This document shows, one piece after another, positions 10,079-20,891 of a stretch of 64,000 bases of DNA. The first letter of the stretch is position 1; each line of letters starts with the position of its first letter. The notes beneath the pieces were generated by a model. It saw only the letters and a program-made list of their open reading frames with translations, did not search any database and was not told the DNA's origin. This DNA comes from Pomphorhynchus laevis (taxonomy: Eukaryota; Acanthocephala; Palaeacanthocephala; Echinorhynchida; Pomphorhynchidae), in assembly GCA_012934845.2 (NCBI GenBank), contig WNNJ02001019.1:1-64000 (forward strand). The letters are read 5' to 3'. The position numbers were made by a program, and so were the translations under genes.

Positions 10079-11794
10079 AACTCAATCCTGGCTCGTTCCT
10101 CTACGCCTTGCAACATCAATGCTAATGATTATTCGTCATTTCTCCAGACTAAAGTATCCACGCTGCTCTCTCACACCCCGGTCTCCATCCTATCCCACTC
10201 TGCCCAGTCTACTCTCATCCTTCCCGAACTCTTTCATCTTCTCCCTGTATCACCTACAGAAGTATCATCTGTCCTCATGTCCTTGCCCAACAAAACCTCA
10301 CCTGCCGATCCCCTGCCTACCCACATATTAAAATCTATATGCTCATCGATATCCCCATTTCTCACAACCTTGTTTAACTCGTCCATCCGCAGTCGTATAT
10401 TCCCTTCACACTGGAAATCCGCAATCGTTCGTCCCCTCCTTAAGAAACAATCGCTCGACCCCTCCCTTCCTTCTAGCTATCGCCCCATTTCACTACTCCC
10501 TACTCTTTCTAAGCTCTTAGAACGCCTCATCTTAATACAAATCAACGCTTATCTCTCCTCATCCAATCTGTACCCTCCTTTCCAATCCGCTTTCCGCTCT
10601 AATCACTCGACAGAAATCGCATGCATAAAAGTGTACAACGACTTACTCATTTCTCGAGACAAGGCTCTATATAGTGTTCTCATCTCCCTGGACCTCTCCT
10701 CCGCATTCGACATTGTCGACCACTCCGTCCTCCTTTCTCGCCTTCGTTATGATTACGGCTTTTCTTCCTCCTCCGTAGCTTGGTTTGCCTCATATCTATC
10801 CGACCGTTCCTTTCGCGTCTGTTCTAATTCATCATCCTCCCCTCCCATCCCTATTTTTTGCGGGGTTCCACAAGGTTCAGTCCTAGGTCCCCTGCTTTTC
10901 TCTCTTTTGCTTGGCGATCTCTCTCCATTTATCAAACCTTACTCCTTTAACGTCATGCAATACGCCGATGACATTCTAATCTATGCTCATGCACCCGCAC
11001 ATCGCATACACGACATCGCCATTTCTGCCTCCAACTGTCTCTCTTCTATCTACAAGCGTCTCTCCAATCTCCATCTCGTTCTAAACGCCGAAAAGTCCAA
11101 AATAATGTGGATCCTTCCCCGTAAACCAAGCATATCTCCTCCCATTGTATCTTTTGCCTCATCGATCATCCCTGTAGTCCACAATCTCACTTTCTTAGGC
11201 TTACATTTCGATGATCACCTTTCCCTTCAACCCTTCGTCCGTGACAAGGTCCGCTCGTCTAACTTAATTCTACGTGACATCCGCCGTATCCGCCCCCTTA
11301 TCGACTTCCGTTCTTGTATGTCTCTTCTTTCATCGCTTCTTTTCCCTAAAATCGATTACTGCCTTAGCCTTTTCGCCAATTCTCCAAAATCCATCATCCT
11401 ACCCCTACAACGAATAATCAACACCGCAGTTCGAGTGCTCTTTCGCCTCCGTCGCTTCGACCACACATCCACATATTTTGCCCAACTCTCCTGGCCCACC
11501 ATCCACATCCGCATCAAACTCCGCCTTCTTCTCATTACTTTTCGTCTCATCGCTGTCGGCTCCCCATCGTTCATCAACCTTCCTTTCTTAGACGATACTC
11601 GCCCCACCTCGCTATCGCTTCGTTCCTGTCATACCCTCTTACTCCACGTTCTTAATTACTCCAACAACTACGGTCATCGATCCTTCCTCGTCGCCGCCTC
11701 ACTCGCTTGGAATCAACTCCCTCTCGACGTCCGCCGCGCTCCCTCTTTTATCACATTCAAACACCTCCTCCGTTCACACCTTCTCGACGCCTGA
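10079..11794 (+). CDS. L2-like LINE reverse transcriptase (C-terminal part of ORF2)
   Basis: Intact frame of about 570 residues that runs in from the flanking CR1 sequence, so the true start and the endonuclease are missing. RT motifs in order: YRPISLLPTLSKLLER, LDLSSAFDIVDH, CGVPQGSVLGPLLF, QYADDILIY (both catalytic aspartates) and LGLHFDDHL. The C-terminal part has RSFLVAASLAWNQLPLDVR, the usual end of L2/Crack/Daphne-type LINEs. It lacks the LRGH motif of the CR1-like copies around it. The enzyme would reverse-transcribe its own RNA at a nicked target. The clade assignment within the CR1/L2 group is uncertain. Confidence 0.85.
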   Translation, partial: NSILARSSTPCNINANDYSSFLQTKVSTLLSHTPVSILSHSAQSTLILPELFHLLPVSPTEVSSVLMSLPNKTSPADPLPTHILKSICSSISPFLTTLFNSSIRSRIFPSHWKSAIVRPLLKKQSLDPSLPSSYRPISLLPTLSKLLERLILIQINAYLSSSNLYPPFQSAFRSNHSTEIACIKVYNDLLISRDKALYSVLISLDLSSAFDIVDHSVLLSRLRYDYGFSSSSVAWFASYLSDRSFRVCSNSSSSPPIPIFCGVPQGSVLGPLLFSLLLGDLSPFIKPYSFNVMQYADDILIYAHAPAHRIHDIAISASNCLSSIYKRLSNLHLVLNAEKSKIMWILPRKPSISPPIVSFASSIIPVVHNLTFLGLHFDDHLSLQPFVRDKVRSSNLILRDIRRIRPLIDFRSCMSLLSSLLFPKIDYCLSLFANSPKSIILPLQRIINTAVRVLFRLRRFDHTSTYFAQLSWPTIHIRIKLRLLLITFRLIAVGSPSFINLPFLDDTRPTSLSLRSCHTLLLHVLNYSNNYGHRSFLVAASLAWNQLPLDVRRAPSFITFKHLLRSHLLDA

Positions 11795-11826
11795 TTCACA
11801 GTTTTGTTTTTGTTGTGGTCATGTAA

Positions 11827-11842
11827 GCGTGCGCTGGCACGC
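11827..11842 (+). promoter_or_regulatory. 3' UTR hairpin of the L2-like LINE
   Basis: GCGUGC-GCUG-GCACGC is a perfect 6-bp stem with a 4-base loop, 30 bases before the element's end. It probably serves as the RT recognition structure, by analogy with CR1/L2 3' ends. Confidence 0.6.
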
Positions 11843-12146
11843 ATTTGCCACGTTAAAATAAATCTTTTTTTAGTGACATGGAAACAATCCTAAATGCATA
11901 GGAGTGTGGCATGACGAGGGAGATGAATAACCTCGAACATATGACAGCTTAACCAGAGGAATGCACTTTTAATATAATATAACGCCCTAGTAGCTTTACC
12001 TGAAAGAAGTCGGTGTTCAACTTTGTTTTAAGGATCGATGGACAATGATCCCTAAATCCTTATGATGAGACACTTCCTTTAAGACAATATCTCCAATATA
12101 GTACCTTAGAGTTTCAGACGGGCGATCTAGTTGCATGAGGACACAT

Positions 12147-12224
12147 TTATCAACATTCAACCGTGAATGTTGATAAGATCAATTAAAAGATCATTTAAAA
12201 GATCAATTTTAGATCTTTTAAATG
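12147..12224. repeat. Two perfect 13-bp foldbacks at the PLE 5' junction
   Basis: TTATCAACATTCA (12147-12159) is repeated inverted at 12164-12176 with a 4-base loop. The left arm is CR1 target sequence also present in the 19.2 kb copy; the right arm is not. Directly after it, CATTTAAAAGATC (12192-12204) is inverted at 12212-12224 with a 7-base loop. The arrangement suggests that a 3' end folded back and primed its own copying during insertion of the 5'-truncated PLE. Confidence 0.75.
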
Positions 12225-14055
12225 TAACAGAAAAAATTGTATAGTTTGTGATGTTATAAATAATAATAATTGTATCGTAAGTAATACGACAAACAAATGT
12301 TTTTCATTAAATATTAATAATAATTGTAACTGCAATACCGCAGGTGTAGTGTATCTAATACAATGCACATGTGGATTGCAATATATAGGAAAAACATATC
12401 AAATGTTAAAAACTAGGTTTAGGCAACACATATATAATATACAGCATAATAGTCAAACTATATTTCATAAACATATGAGATTAATAGGACATGATATTAA
12501 AAACTGTAAATTATTTATTTTAGAACATATTATCGAAGAAAACATTTCTATATTAAATCAAAAACTATTAGAAAAAGAAGATTTTTGGATTAAAACGCTT
12601 AATTCCATGTACCCATTAGGATTAAATGACGTGGTACAAGGAATTGGCAGAAGTAGTATAATACATAATAAACAACTATATTATAATAATCCGGTTAAAC
12701 GCAAACCAAGAAGTCATGGTGATAAAAGGAATAGGAAAAATAGAGTTAAAAATATTAAAAAAGATATGTATATAAATGAACAATTAGAAATATTAAAACA
12801 ACTTTTAAGTGATAATAAGCTAAAAGATCTTTATGTAAATATAAGAAGTTTTTCTAAAGATATCATATGTTCAATAAATCAAAAATTAATTAACGACTAT
12901 GATAGGCTAAGTTGTATAATAGACAGTTATTGTAATACAAAATACTATAATCGTACAATAAATGTAAATAATAACAATAGAAAATATACATTAACCATAA
13001 ACTTCATTAATAAATGTATAGATAACATAAATATAGCCGGACTTTTAAATAATTCTAAAAGTAAAGAAATAATAGGGTCAGATTTAAGTAAATATATTCC
13101 TAAAATAAGGTATAAACTCCTACCACCATTAGGACGAAAAATTTGTAATTATAATAAAGAATTAAAATCAATATGTAACGATAATATTAGAAACATAATG
13201 GAAACAGAATGCAATTGTAAAAGTCTTAGTTTTGATAAAATAAATGAACATATATGTACCCATAATCTAGAATTAATTGAAAATTGTGAATTAAGAAAGC
13301 TGCTATCGAAAGGGTATAAATATAGATTAAATAACAACAACGACAAAAATAAAATATACAGTTCGTTATATAATAACTTAAATGATTACTTTAGTAAGCT
13401 GATTAATAGTGAAAGCTCGAATATATCTAAGATAAAAATTTGGAAAGATTATATATTTGATAAAATTAAAAATAAAATGAAAATAACAAACAATTATAAA
13501 AGGAAAGATAAAATTAATAAAGATATGTATAAAGAACTTACTAAATTAAAGGATAACTATATAATAACAACTATTGATAAAGCTAGTAATAACTTTGTCT
13601 TCATATGCAAAAAGCTTTATTATGATATACTAATGAAAGAGGTTAATTCTAATGATTTAAATGTAAATCCAGCATATGAACGTAGTGAGTTGAGTTTAGA
13701 ATCAATTATTACAAGTCACTGTTCTATAATGGATAAAAAGGGTATAAAGGTTGAATTAGATAATAAAACTATACCTATATTATATTGGAATCCAAAATTA
13801 CATAAAAATCCAATAAAACCTAGGTTCATATGTAGTGCGTTTAAATGTACATTAAAACCACTTTCTGTTTATATGAATAAAATGCTTAAAGTAATTAAAG
13901 CACATTTTAAAAAATATTGCAAGGTAATCGAAATTAATACTGGTATAAAACACTATTTCAGTATTAATTCTACAAAAGAATTTTTAGAACAGACAAAAGG
14001 AATAAATTTTCAAAATATAAATACATACGATTTTAGTACGCTTTATACAATCTAG
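12199..14055 (+). pseudogene. PLE protein, first segment: Zn-finger, GIY-YIG, N-terminal RT
   Basis: The open frame starts upstream of any ATG, so the true N-terminus is missing. It opens with a cysteine cluster (CNRKNCIVC, then CFSL and CNCNT), then VVYLIQCTCGLQYIGKT with RFRQH, the GIY-YIG core, and LEKEDFWIKTL, which fits the catalytic-glutamate region of PLE nucleases. A lysine- and asparagine-rich linker leads to RT motifs ILYWNPKLHKNP, KPRFICSA and YDFSTLYT. PLE RTs are related to telomerase. The coding sequence is very AT-rich. Endonuclease and RT would act together in target-primed insertion. Confidence 0.85.
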
Positions 14056-14873
14056 ATTTAGTAGATATTAAAGAAGCGTTAGTAAAATTAATTAATCTTA
14101 TATTCGGAAAAAGATATACATATATATGTTATAATAATTATAACGCCTATCTAACAAAAATTAAACCATCAAATAAATATAAATATATGGATAAAATTGA
14201 ATTAATAGAATCCTTAAATATTTTGATAAATCAAAATTATTTAAAAGTAGGGACATCTATATTTAGACAAGTAAAAGGTGTTCCAATGGGTGGTAATAGT
14301 AGCCCAATTATAGCTGACTTGTTTTTAAGCTTTATAGAATATGAATTTGTTCATAACTGTGTAAAAACTAAATCTAAACAATATAAATATATGAAATATA
14401 TGTTTCGATACATTGATGATATATGTGTATTTAATTCTAATAATTTTTATTCAATTAGTGAGCACATTTATCCAGAAAGCCTTATTCTTAACAAAACCAA
14501 TATTAATGATAAAGAAGGTGTATATCTAGATATGAACATTAAATTAACATTAACTAAAACTACTATTAATTTATATCGTAAAGATGACATATTTAAATTT
14601 ACAAGAAACATATTTTTGCATGAGCATTCATGCATACCATATAATATAAAATATAATACATTAAATAATGAAATTTTAAGAATTGCAACAATATGTAATG
14701 ATATTGGCTTTCTTAAAAATCATTTAAATAATTTAATAGATACATATTTTAAACTAGGTTACTATAAAAATAACATCAAGCAGAAAATAGTAAAATATAT
14801 AAATCAACACAATAATATAAAGAATAAATTTAAACTCTTAAGTGGCAAATTTTTATGGATGAATAATAAATAA
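14056..14873 (+). pseudogene. PLE protein, second segment: RT palm and thumb
   Basis: Continues the RT: FRQVKGVPMGGNSSPIIADLF (motif 4 region) and RYIDDICVF, with the catalytic aspartate pair intact, then GVYLDMNI and a C-terminal helical region ending GKFLWMNNK. No nuclease follows the RT, which confirms the N-terminal location of GIY-YIG. The fragment at 46.9-48.1 kb is about 95% similar over this part. The 3' tail begins right after the stop. Confidence 0.85.
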
Positions 14874-14904
14874 TATACTTTGCATTAGAATAAGATACTA
14901 GATA

Positions 14905-15035
14905 GTTATTTCAGAGGAAATACATCATTAGCATGTATTTGGCCCCGCTGCTATGTTGGGTAGAGGAGTTAGGGGCCGAAACCTGATAGCATAGCAGTTC
15001 CTCCTGATGACCTCTAATTCTTATTCTGATACAAC
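14905..15035 (+). promoter_or_regulatory. Structured block in the PLE tail
   Basis: Two helices are conserved in all three long copies: AAATACAT/ATGTATTT around a 7-base loop (about 14918-14940) and GGCCCC/GGGGCC (about 14941-14976), the latter flush with GAAAC. In the 21.8 kb copy the first becomes AAATACGT/ACGTATTT, a paired change. A CTGATGA follows at about 15006. It looks hammerhead-derived, but I could not fit all three helices. It probably marks the end of the RNA used by the RT. Confidence 0.5.
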
Positions 15036-15240
15036 GTCTGTTATTTATTAGTCAATTCATAAAAATGACGTTTATTTTAAATTTTATTTTTTATTTTTAT
15101 TTTTTAACTTGATTAAAATTATAGAAAATCTAAAAACAATTATTAATTTTATTATTTAATTATTAAATTTTGATTTAGCATTATTATGTTTTGTTTATTT
15201 TATAATTATATAACAATACGTAGACTCAGTTAGCTGATTT

Positions 15241-17070
15241 AAGTAGTCCGGTAGAATCACACTACTTGATCGGAGAGTTTAGATCATTTTGTAATGATAC
15301 TCGATCAGCAGGACTTCTAATGATCGACCAAATCTTTAGATCGTCTGCAAAAGCTAGATGAGAGCATGATAAGCGGAGTAGCAGATCATTAATGAAGATT
15401 ATAAAGAGCAGTGGGCCAAGGACTGATCCCTGCGGTACGCCAGAATTTACATTCACCGAATAAGAAAACACTCCCCCACACAAACTTGGAAAGACCTATT
15501 CGATAGAAATTGCCTGACCCACTCACAAATATATGAATGAAGGAGACAATATTGTCTGGTCCCGGAGATGTAAACGGATCGAGCTTCATAACCTCGTTCA
15601 ACACCTCATCCACTCTGAGTTGTCGAACACAACACCGATGAGCAACCGGAACATACTTCCAACTAAAGTCATGCAGTTTGTTAGAGGTCAAAGCCTGCAC
15701 CAAGAAGGCATCAGCTAATTGTTGGGCGATTAGAGACGGCTCGGTCAAAGTTTCAGTTGGCGTTTGGATTGATCTAATTGTGGCGACAAGAGTTATGTTG
15801 CTTCTTACGTAAGACCAACACCTCCTAGGATTCAAAGATGCATCCCTGGTGATGCTGGCTTTGTACGAATAGCGTTTCTAAAATTTTAGCCGATTGCATA
15901 AGTTCCGAGAGTCGATGTAGGCACGTTTGGAAGCAGGAAAACGACTAAATTCGCGCCAAAATTTGTTGCGGGATCTGATAGCATCAAGAAGCTCTCGGTC
16001 GAACCAAGGATGATGCTTATGCTTGGACTTGCAGGCACGTAGCCTAGCAAAGATATCATAAATTCGCTTCAATTAATCATGAAGCAGATCAAAGACTACT
16101 GGAACCTCCAAACCGAAGTGAATACGAAGACTATTACAGATACCCTTTGAGAAGCTTGCAGTTAGTTGACTAGCATCAACACCTACCCAACAACGTTTTT
16201 TAAATTAGAGTTTTGTGAGGCCCTGTTGAACAGCGACAGTCGCATAGAGAGTACACAGTGATCGCTATTGCCAATTGGTGCGTCATAGCGAACACCTAAA
16301 ACGTCACCCAAACACTTAGTAAAGACCAAATCGAGTATACAAGGCATCCCTGTAACACAAGTAGGTTCTTTTATATGTTGAACTAGTGGCATCTCGAGTA
16401 ACATAAAGTCACTTAGTACTTTCCCAATTCCGTGAATTGGTTGTAAATGACTATTTTTCCAGTCTATTTGGGGGATATTTAAGTCACCCAGGAGCAAAAT
16501 CAGAAGTTACGAAGATAAACTCAGCAACTGTGGTTTAAGAGAGTCAAATCTTAATTCAAAGGACGGAGAGCGGTAGAAGACACAGAATGGAGATCGTTGA
16601 CTATTTCCCAGTGAAAAAGCAAGACCTTCAAAGGAAGAACCGATATTGTCTCGAAAAGCAGAGATATTCGATACCAGGAGACTATTTCGCACATAGCCGG
16701 CTACCCCACATCCACGTTTATCACACGAGCGATCCGAACGTATTAGAAAATAGTTAGGGATGGCAACGCAATCATCCTAAATGTTAGAATGTAGCCATGT
16801 TTCGGTTATACAAAATACATCAAAACGTTTCGAAGCAACTATGAATTTAATTTCAGAGAACTGAGCCAGGAGACTACGAACATTTGAATAACCGACAAAA
16901 ATGTTCGTATAATGGGAAAATGTGACACGCTCGGTGACGCTAGCGAAGTCTACTAGTTTCCCTACACACGAACCATTACTATTAAAGAGGTCTGACTCTA
17001 CAGAAGTAAGGGATGCCACCGGACAGTCGGACGCCACTTGACCACCCGAAAATTCCGGACACATAGGTTG
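15241..17070 (-). pseudogene. CR1-like ORF2 remnant (endonuclease and RT start)
   Basis: In minus-strand order: FSEIKFIVASKRFDVF with ITETWLHSNI (16777-17064), FRDNIGSSF and SPFCVFYRSP (16507-16692), LLGDLNIPQIDW with IGNSDHCVLSM (16183-16497), the linker to RT (15389-16072), and SGVPQGSVLGPLLF with FADDLKIW (15262-15483). Several stops and shifts separate them. Compared with the 18.4-20.6 kb copy, about 430 bp with FLDFSKAFDRVPH are missing near 15540, at a short GAAG/GGAG similarity. Confidence 0.8.
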
Positions 17071-17266
17071 CCCTCACCACTTTCCAGCCGTCGATGCAGC
17101 TCGTTGAAAGCCTCGTGTCTTCTCAAACGATCTGCAGGAGATAAATCACGGAGTATATGAAAATCAGAGCGCGATAATCTAAATGCATGCTTGAGTAGGA
17201 AGTCAACATGATCTTTTGAGTCTAGAACAACTTTTAAAAGTCTCGGCTTATCTTAAAGTTTCTCGT

Positions 17267-17935
17267 CTAGACGAAAAACTCTTCGAACTTTGGACACTTC
17301 GCAATATCCACATGGCTCTGGAGGAAAATCTTAGAAAACACCGCGCGAAGATGCACACTATCGTCATCAAGTCTACTTTGGGGATTGTTACTGAGAGATT
17401 CTTCAACACCGCTCACGATAACGTTTAACTCTCTTATGGAGTTAAATTGTCTAGAGCTAAATTGTTTAGAGCTAGCAGACGGAACTAATGAAGAATGAGC
17501 ATCAGTGGTAATTGATGGCCGTCGATGATTTGGAGGAATCACTGCATGTTGTTTATTATTCGGAAGGCTAACTATTTGTCGTAGATTATCTATATGCCTA
17601 ACAATAATCTGACTAGCCCTTGTAAGATCCTTAACGCTTTTAATTAGCGGGGCTACTATAGGAGCAACACATAAACTGCAGCGGGGATGCAGTAGCCGCG
17701 GGTAAGCACAAAGACGCCCACTACAGTCAATACCCAGAGGAGAGGTTTGAGAACAATCATTGCCCGAGGAAGTGTTAACAGGAGTTGACAAATCAACATT
17801 CGCATGTATGAGGGCTGAGCATTTGTCATCTACAGCAAGACCGACACCGCTTGAGTCCAATATATAGGGATGAACGATAGAATCCAAAACAGGAAGTTGT
17901 TTGAAGGAGTAATCCATCACATTAGTGTCATGCAA
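17267..17935 (-). pseudogene. CR1-like ORF1 remnant
   Basis: Minus-strand frame of 222 residues upstream of the ORF2 remnant. It has a cysteine pair (RCSLC), then a region like that in other ORF1s here: ELNVIVSGVEESLSN, SRLDDDSVHLRAVFSKIF, which aligns with the VFSDIF and NIQNRL blocks of the ORF1s at 2.4 and 29.2 kb. The frame is lost at the RLLK block. The extension to about 18335 probably holds the N-terminal zinc-finger part and 5' UTR, but only weak coding signal is visible. Confidence 0.6.
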
Positions 17936-18415
17936 TGCATCCCTAACGAAGCATTAAGTTGAATTGTTATTGAAGGGTATAATTAAACGATCGTCTAGTT
18001 CTAACTCCGACTGCTGCGTGAGAGAATGATTGAGTACATGAATAGCATTATTGGCCCTATCTCAGATGATTTTGGAGTGACCGAAACATCATCAATCACT
18101 GACGACGAGCTGCTTGACTATCTGAACGCTTGTGAACTCTTTTCTGGTTCGTCAGTACTTTGATCTTCCCGATCGTTGTGAGTGTTTGAATCTGCTTTAC
18201 TCTCCGAAGCATTTATTGATACTTGCTTGTCACAAATGCGCTCGATCAACAAGGAGAGCAATTCGGAGGCACAGAACCCACAAACAGAATCCCTAGACAG
18301 TAGAGATTTTGTCAGACAAGACGGAACGTTGACAGAACGCTGACATTATTTATTTTATTAAATAATAAAATAAATAATTGTTTTAAGATTTTATATACTT
18401 TATATCTAGTTATTA

Positions 18416-20637
18416 TTATTATTCCAATACATACCAAAGCCAAAAGGCTATTCAGGCAAAGTCCAAAAAAATAAAACAAAAGCAAATGGTCAGTCAACGT
18501 AGCTAATTAGGGTATTCCAGTGGTAGTGTTGAATGGCGGCATTGTTCATGTATCCATTTGTAGCATCGTGATTTAAATGTTCTCAAACTGAGGGCTGCAA
18601 CGACTTCCTCAGGCAACGAATTCTACATGTTAATTCCTCTTCTTGAGAGTCTATACACTTTTGGTAATCTGCCAAATCTAAATTTATACAAGACTCTGCT
18701 ATGTCCCCGCAACTGATCTACCCGCCTAGTGATTACATCGGTGGGATAACCTACCACATCATTCGACATATGCCATATACATAGCATTTCCAAGGATATT
18801 GAACCTCTCACGTACCGACAACATCCCAATACGACTTAGACGTACATAATAGTCAATACCACTTAAGCCAATACAGAGCCTCGATCCGCGCCTAAGAATA
18901 GACTCCAGGTCTAATAGTTCTTGCTTAGTGACAGGGAAACAAGCCTGAATGCAGTACTCCAAGTGTGGCCTGACGATGGAGATGAATAACCTCTTGAACA
19001 TGTGACAGCTTAACCTGAGGAATGCATTTTTAATACAATATAACGCCCTAGTAGCTTTACCTAGAAAGAAGTCGGTGTTCAACTTTGTTTTCAAGGATCT
19101 ATGAACAATAATCCCTAAATCCTTATGATGAGACACTTCCTTTAAGACCATATCTCCAATAAAGTACCTTAGAGTTTCAATAGGGCGACCTAGTTGCATG
19201 AGGACACATTTATCAACATTCAACCGTAGTCCGGTAGAATCGCACTACTTGATCAGGGAGTTTAGATCATTTTGTAACGATACTCGATCAGCAGGACTTC
19301 TAATGATCGACTAAATCTTTAGATCGTCTGCAAACGCTAGATGAGAGCATGATAAGCGGAGTAGCAGATCATTAATGAAGATTATAAAGAGCAGTGGGCC
19401 AAGGACTGATCCCTGCGGTACGCCAGAATTAATATTTACCGAATAAGAAAACACGCCCCCCCACACAAACTCGGAAAGACCTATTCGATAGAAATTCCCT
19501 GACCCACTCACAAATATATGAATGAAGTCCATAGTGATACAGTAAAGACACTATGCCGTCGTGTGGTACCCTATCAAAAGCTTTCGAAAAATCAAGGAAT
19601 ACTGTATGAACCTGAAACCCAGCCCCCAGAGCATTAGCCCATTTTTCACGCGCAGTTAGTAGGTTAGTAAGGCATGAACGTCCGATCCTGAAACCATGTT
19701 GAGATTCAACCAATATGTGATTACGATCCAAATGATCCCTGATTCTACTAGCAATGATTCTTTCTAAAAGTTTGCAGAATACGCTAGTTAAGCTAATGGG
19801 CCGAAAGTCTGCGCAAAAGCTAGCAGGATGCTTTTTGGGAATAGGCACCACAATTGCACACTTCCAACTGTCAGGAATCCAAGATGTGTCTAAGCTGTAT
19901 CTGAAAAACAGTTAAATCATTGCTCAGTTCGTTCGCTAGGGATTTGACGAGGAAGGGGGCGATATTGTCTGGTCCCGGAGATGTAAACGAATCGAGCTTC
20001 ATAACCTCGTTCAACACCTCATCCACTCTGAGTGGACGAACACAACACCGATGAGCAACCGGAACATACTTCCAACTAAAGTCATGCAGTTTGTTAGAGG
20101 TCAAAGCCTGTACCAAGAAGCCATCAGCTAAATGTTGGGCGATTAGAGACGGATCGGTCAAAGTTTCAGTTGGCGTTTGGATTGAGCTAATTGTGGCGAC
20201 AAGTGTTCTGTTGTTTCTTACATAAGACCAAAACCTCCTAGGATTCAAAGATGCATCCCTAGCGATACTATCTTCGTACGAATAGCGTTTCTGAAATTTT
20301 AGCCGATTGCATAAGTTCCGAGAGTCGATGTAGGCACGTTTTGAAGCAGAACGCCTAAATTCGCGCCACAATTTGTTGCGGGATCTTATAGCATCAAGAA
20401 GCTCTCTGTCGAACCAAGGAGGATGTCCATGCTTGAACTTGCAGGCACGTAGCGGAGCAAAGATATCAGAAATTCGCATCAATTCATCATGGAGCAGATC
20501 AAAGACTACAGGAACCTCCAAACCGAAATGGATACGAAGACTATCACAGATATTTTTTGGGAAGCTTGCAGCTAATTGATTAGCATCAATTAGCTGCCCA
20601 ACAACGTTTTTTAAAATTAGAGTTTTGTGAGGCTCTG
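18416..20637 (-). mobile_element. CR1-like LINE, 5'-truncated, second copy of the 9.6-18.3 kb family
   Basis: The 3' end starts with (ATT)n and the hairpin AGCC-AAAA-GGCU (18438-18449 as read on +). RT pieces: 19871-20637, 19429-19851 (FLDFSKAFDRVPHDG), 19311-19532 (SGVPQGSVLGPLLF, FADDLKI), 18759-19223 and 18623-18829. This copy retains the RT block lost from the 9.6-18.3 kb copy and provides the reference that shows where that copy was interrupted. Several frame breaks make it dead. Its 5' end is joined to a fragment of an unrelated retroelement. Confidence 0.85.
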
Positions 20638-20705
20638 TGATTTGTCCAAATAGTCCATTGCACATGATGTCTGATCTTACTTCTTTATCTCGAGTCGTGG
20701 TAATT
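20638..20705 (-). mobile_element. Fragment of a restriction-like-endonuclease retroelement fused to the CR1 5' end
   Basis: The minus-strand frame runs through the junction: ITTTRDKEVRSDIMCNGLFGQ belongs to the nuclease block of the 51.5-53.8 kb family (TTRDKNA and ADIVCNGLFEHVTE in that copy), then LILKNVVG is CR1 ORF2. In the other CR1 copy the sequence at this point (about 16220) is ordinary CR1. About 68 bp are involved. It looks like a template switch during reverse transcription. Confidence 0.6.
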
Positions 20706-20891
20706 GAATAAATCAAATCAGCTAACAGATTCTACGTATTTAATATAATGATAAAATAAACAAAACATAATAATGCTAAATCAAAATTGAATAATTAAAT
20801 AATAAAATTAATAATTGTTTTTAGATTTTCTATAATCATTTGGTCGGCTTCATCAATTATCCTCGTGTGAATTCTTTAATCCTAGATGCAG

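Larger units (their letters stand above)
10078..11870 (+). mobile_element. L2-like LINE, 5'-truncated, recent insertion
   Basis: Inserted into a CR1 copy between TTCTTGCTTA and TAGTGACATGG. It begins inside the coding region and ends with a 3' UTR carrying the strong hairpin GCGUGC-GCUG-GCACGC (11827-11842) and a short AATAAATCTTTTTT tail. Its ORF is unbroken to the stop at 11794. Its composition is pyrimidine-rich on the coding strand and clearly richer in C than any neighbour, which marks it as a young or foreign-biased element in an AT-rich region. Confidence 0.85.
12170..15240 (+). mobile_element. Penelope-like element with N-terminal GIY-YIG endonuclease
   Basis: A 3.07-kb insertion in a CR1 copy (flanks 12169 and 15241 are adjacent in the intact copy). 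It encodes a Zn-finger-like cysteine cluster, a GIY-YIG nuclease and then a PLE-type RT, followed by a 370-bp AT-rich tail with conserved hairpins. Canonical PLEs have the nuclease after the RT; the permuted order seen here is known from the Naiad/Chlamys group. The reading frame is broken about once. Further fragments of this family lie at 20.7-24.8 kb and 46.9-48.1 kb, and tail pieces at 6.1, 9.4, 34.9 and 42.1-42.6 kb. Confidence 0.85.
9575..18335 (-). mobile_element. CR1-like LINE split by two later insertions
   Basis: One minus-strand element lies in three parts: 15241-18335 (ORF1, endonuclease, start of RT), 11871-12169, and 9575-10077 (RT tail and 3' end). The parts join without loss when compared with the uninterrupted copy at 18.4-20.6 kb: 10077 continues at 11871 and 12169 continues at 15241. 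An L2-like LINE fills the first gap and a PLE the second. The copy also lacks about 430 bp of RT near 15540 relative to the 18.4-20.6 kb copy. It is multiply broken. Confidence 0.85.

Noticed and set aside
10753-11607. Charged minus-strand ORFs inside the L2-like LINE
   Set aside because: Antisense shadows of a C-rich RT gene.
15000-15035. Complete hammerhead in the PLE tail
   Set aside because: CTGATGA, GAAAC and one helix fit, but no stem I or stem III could be placed consistently in the copies.
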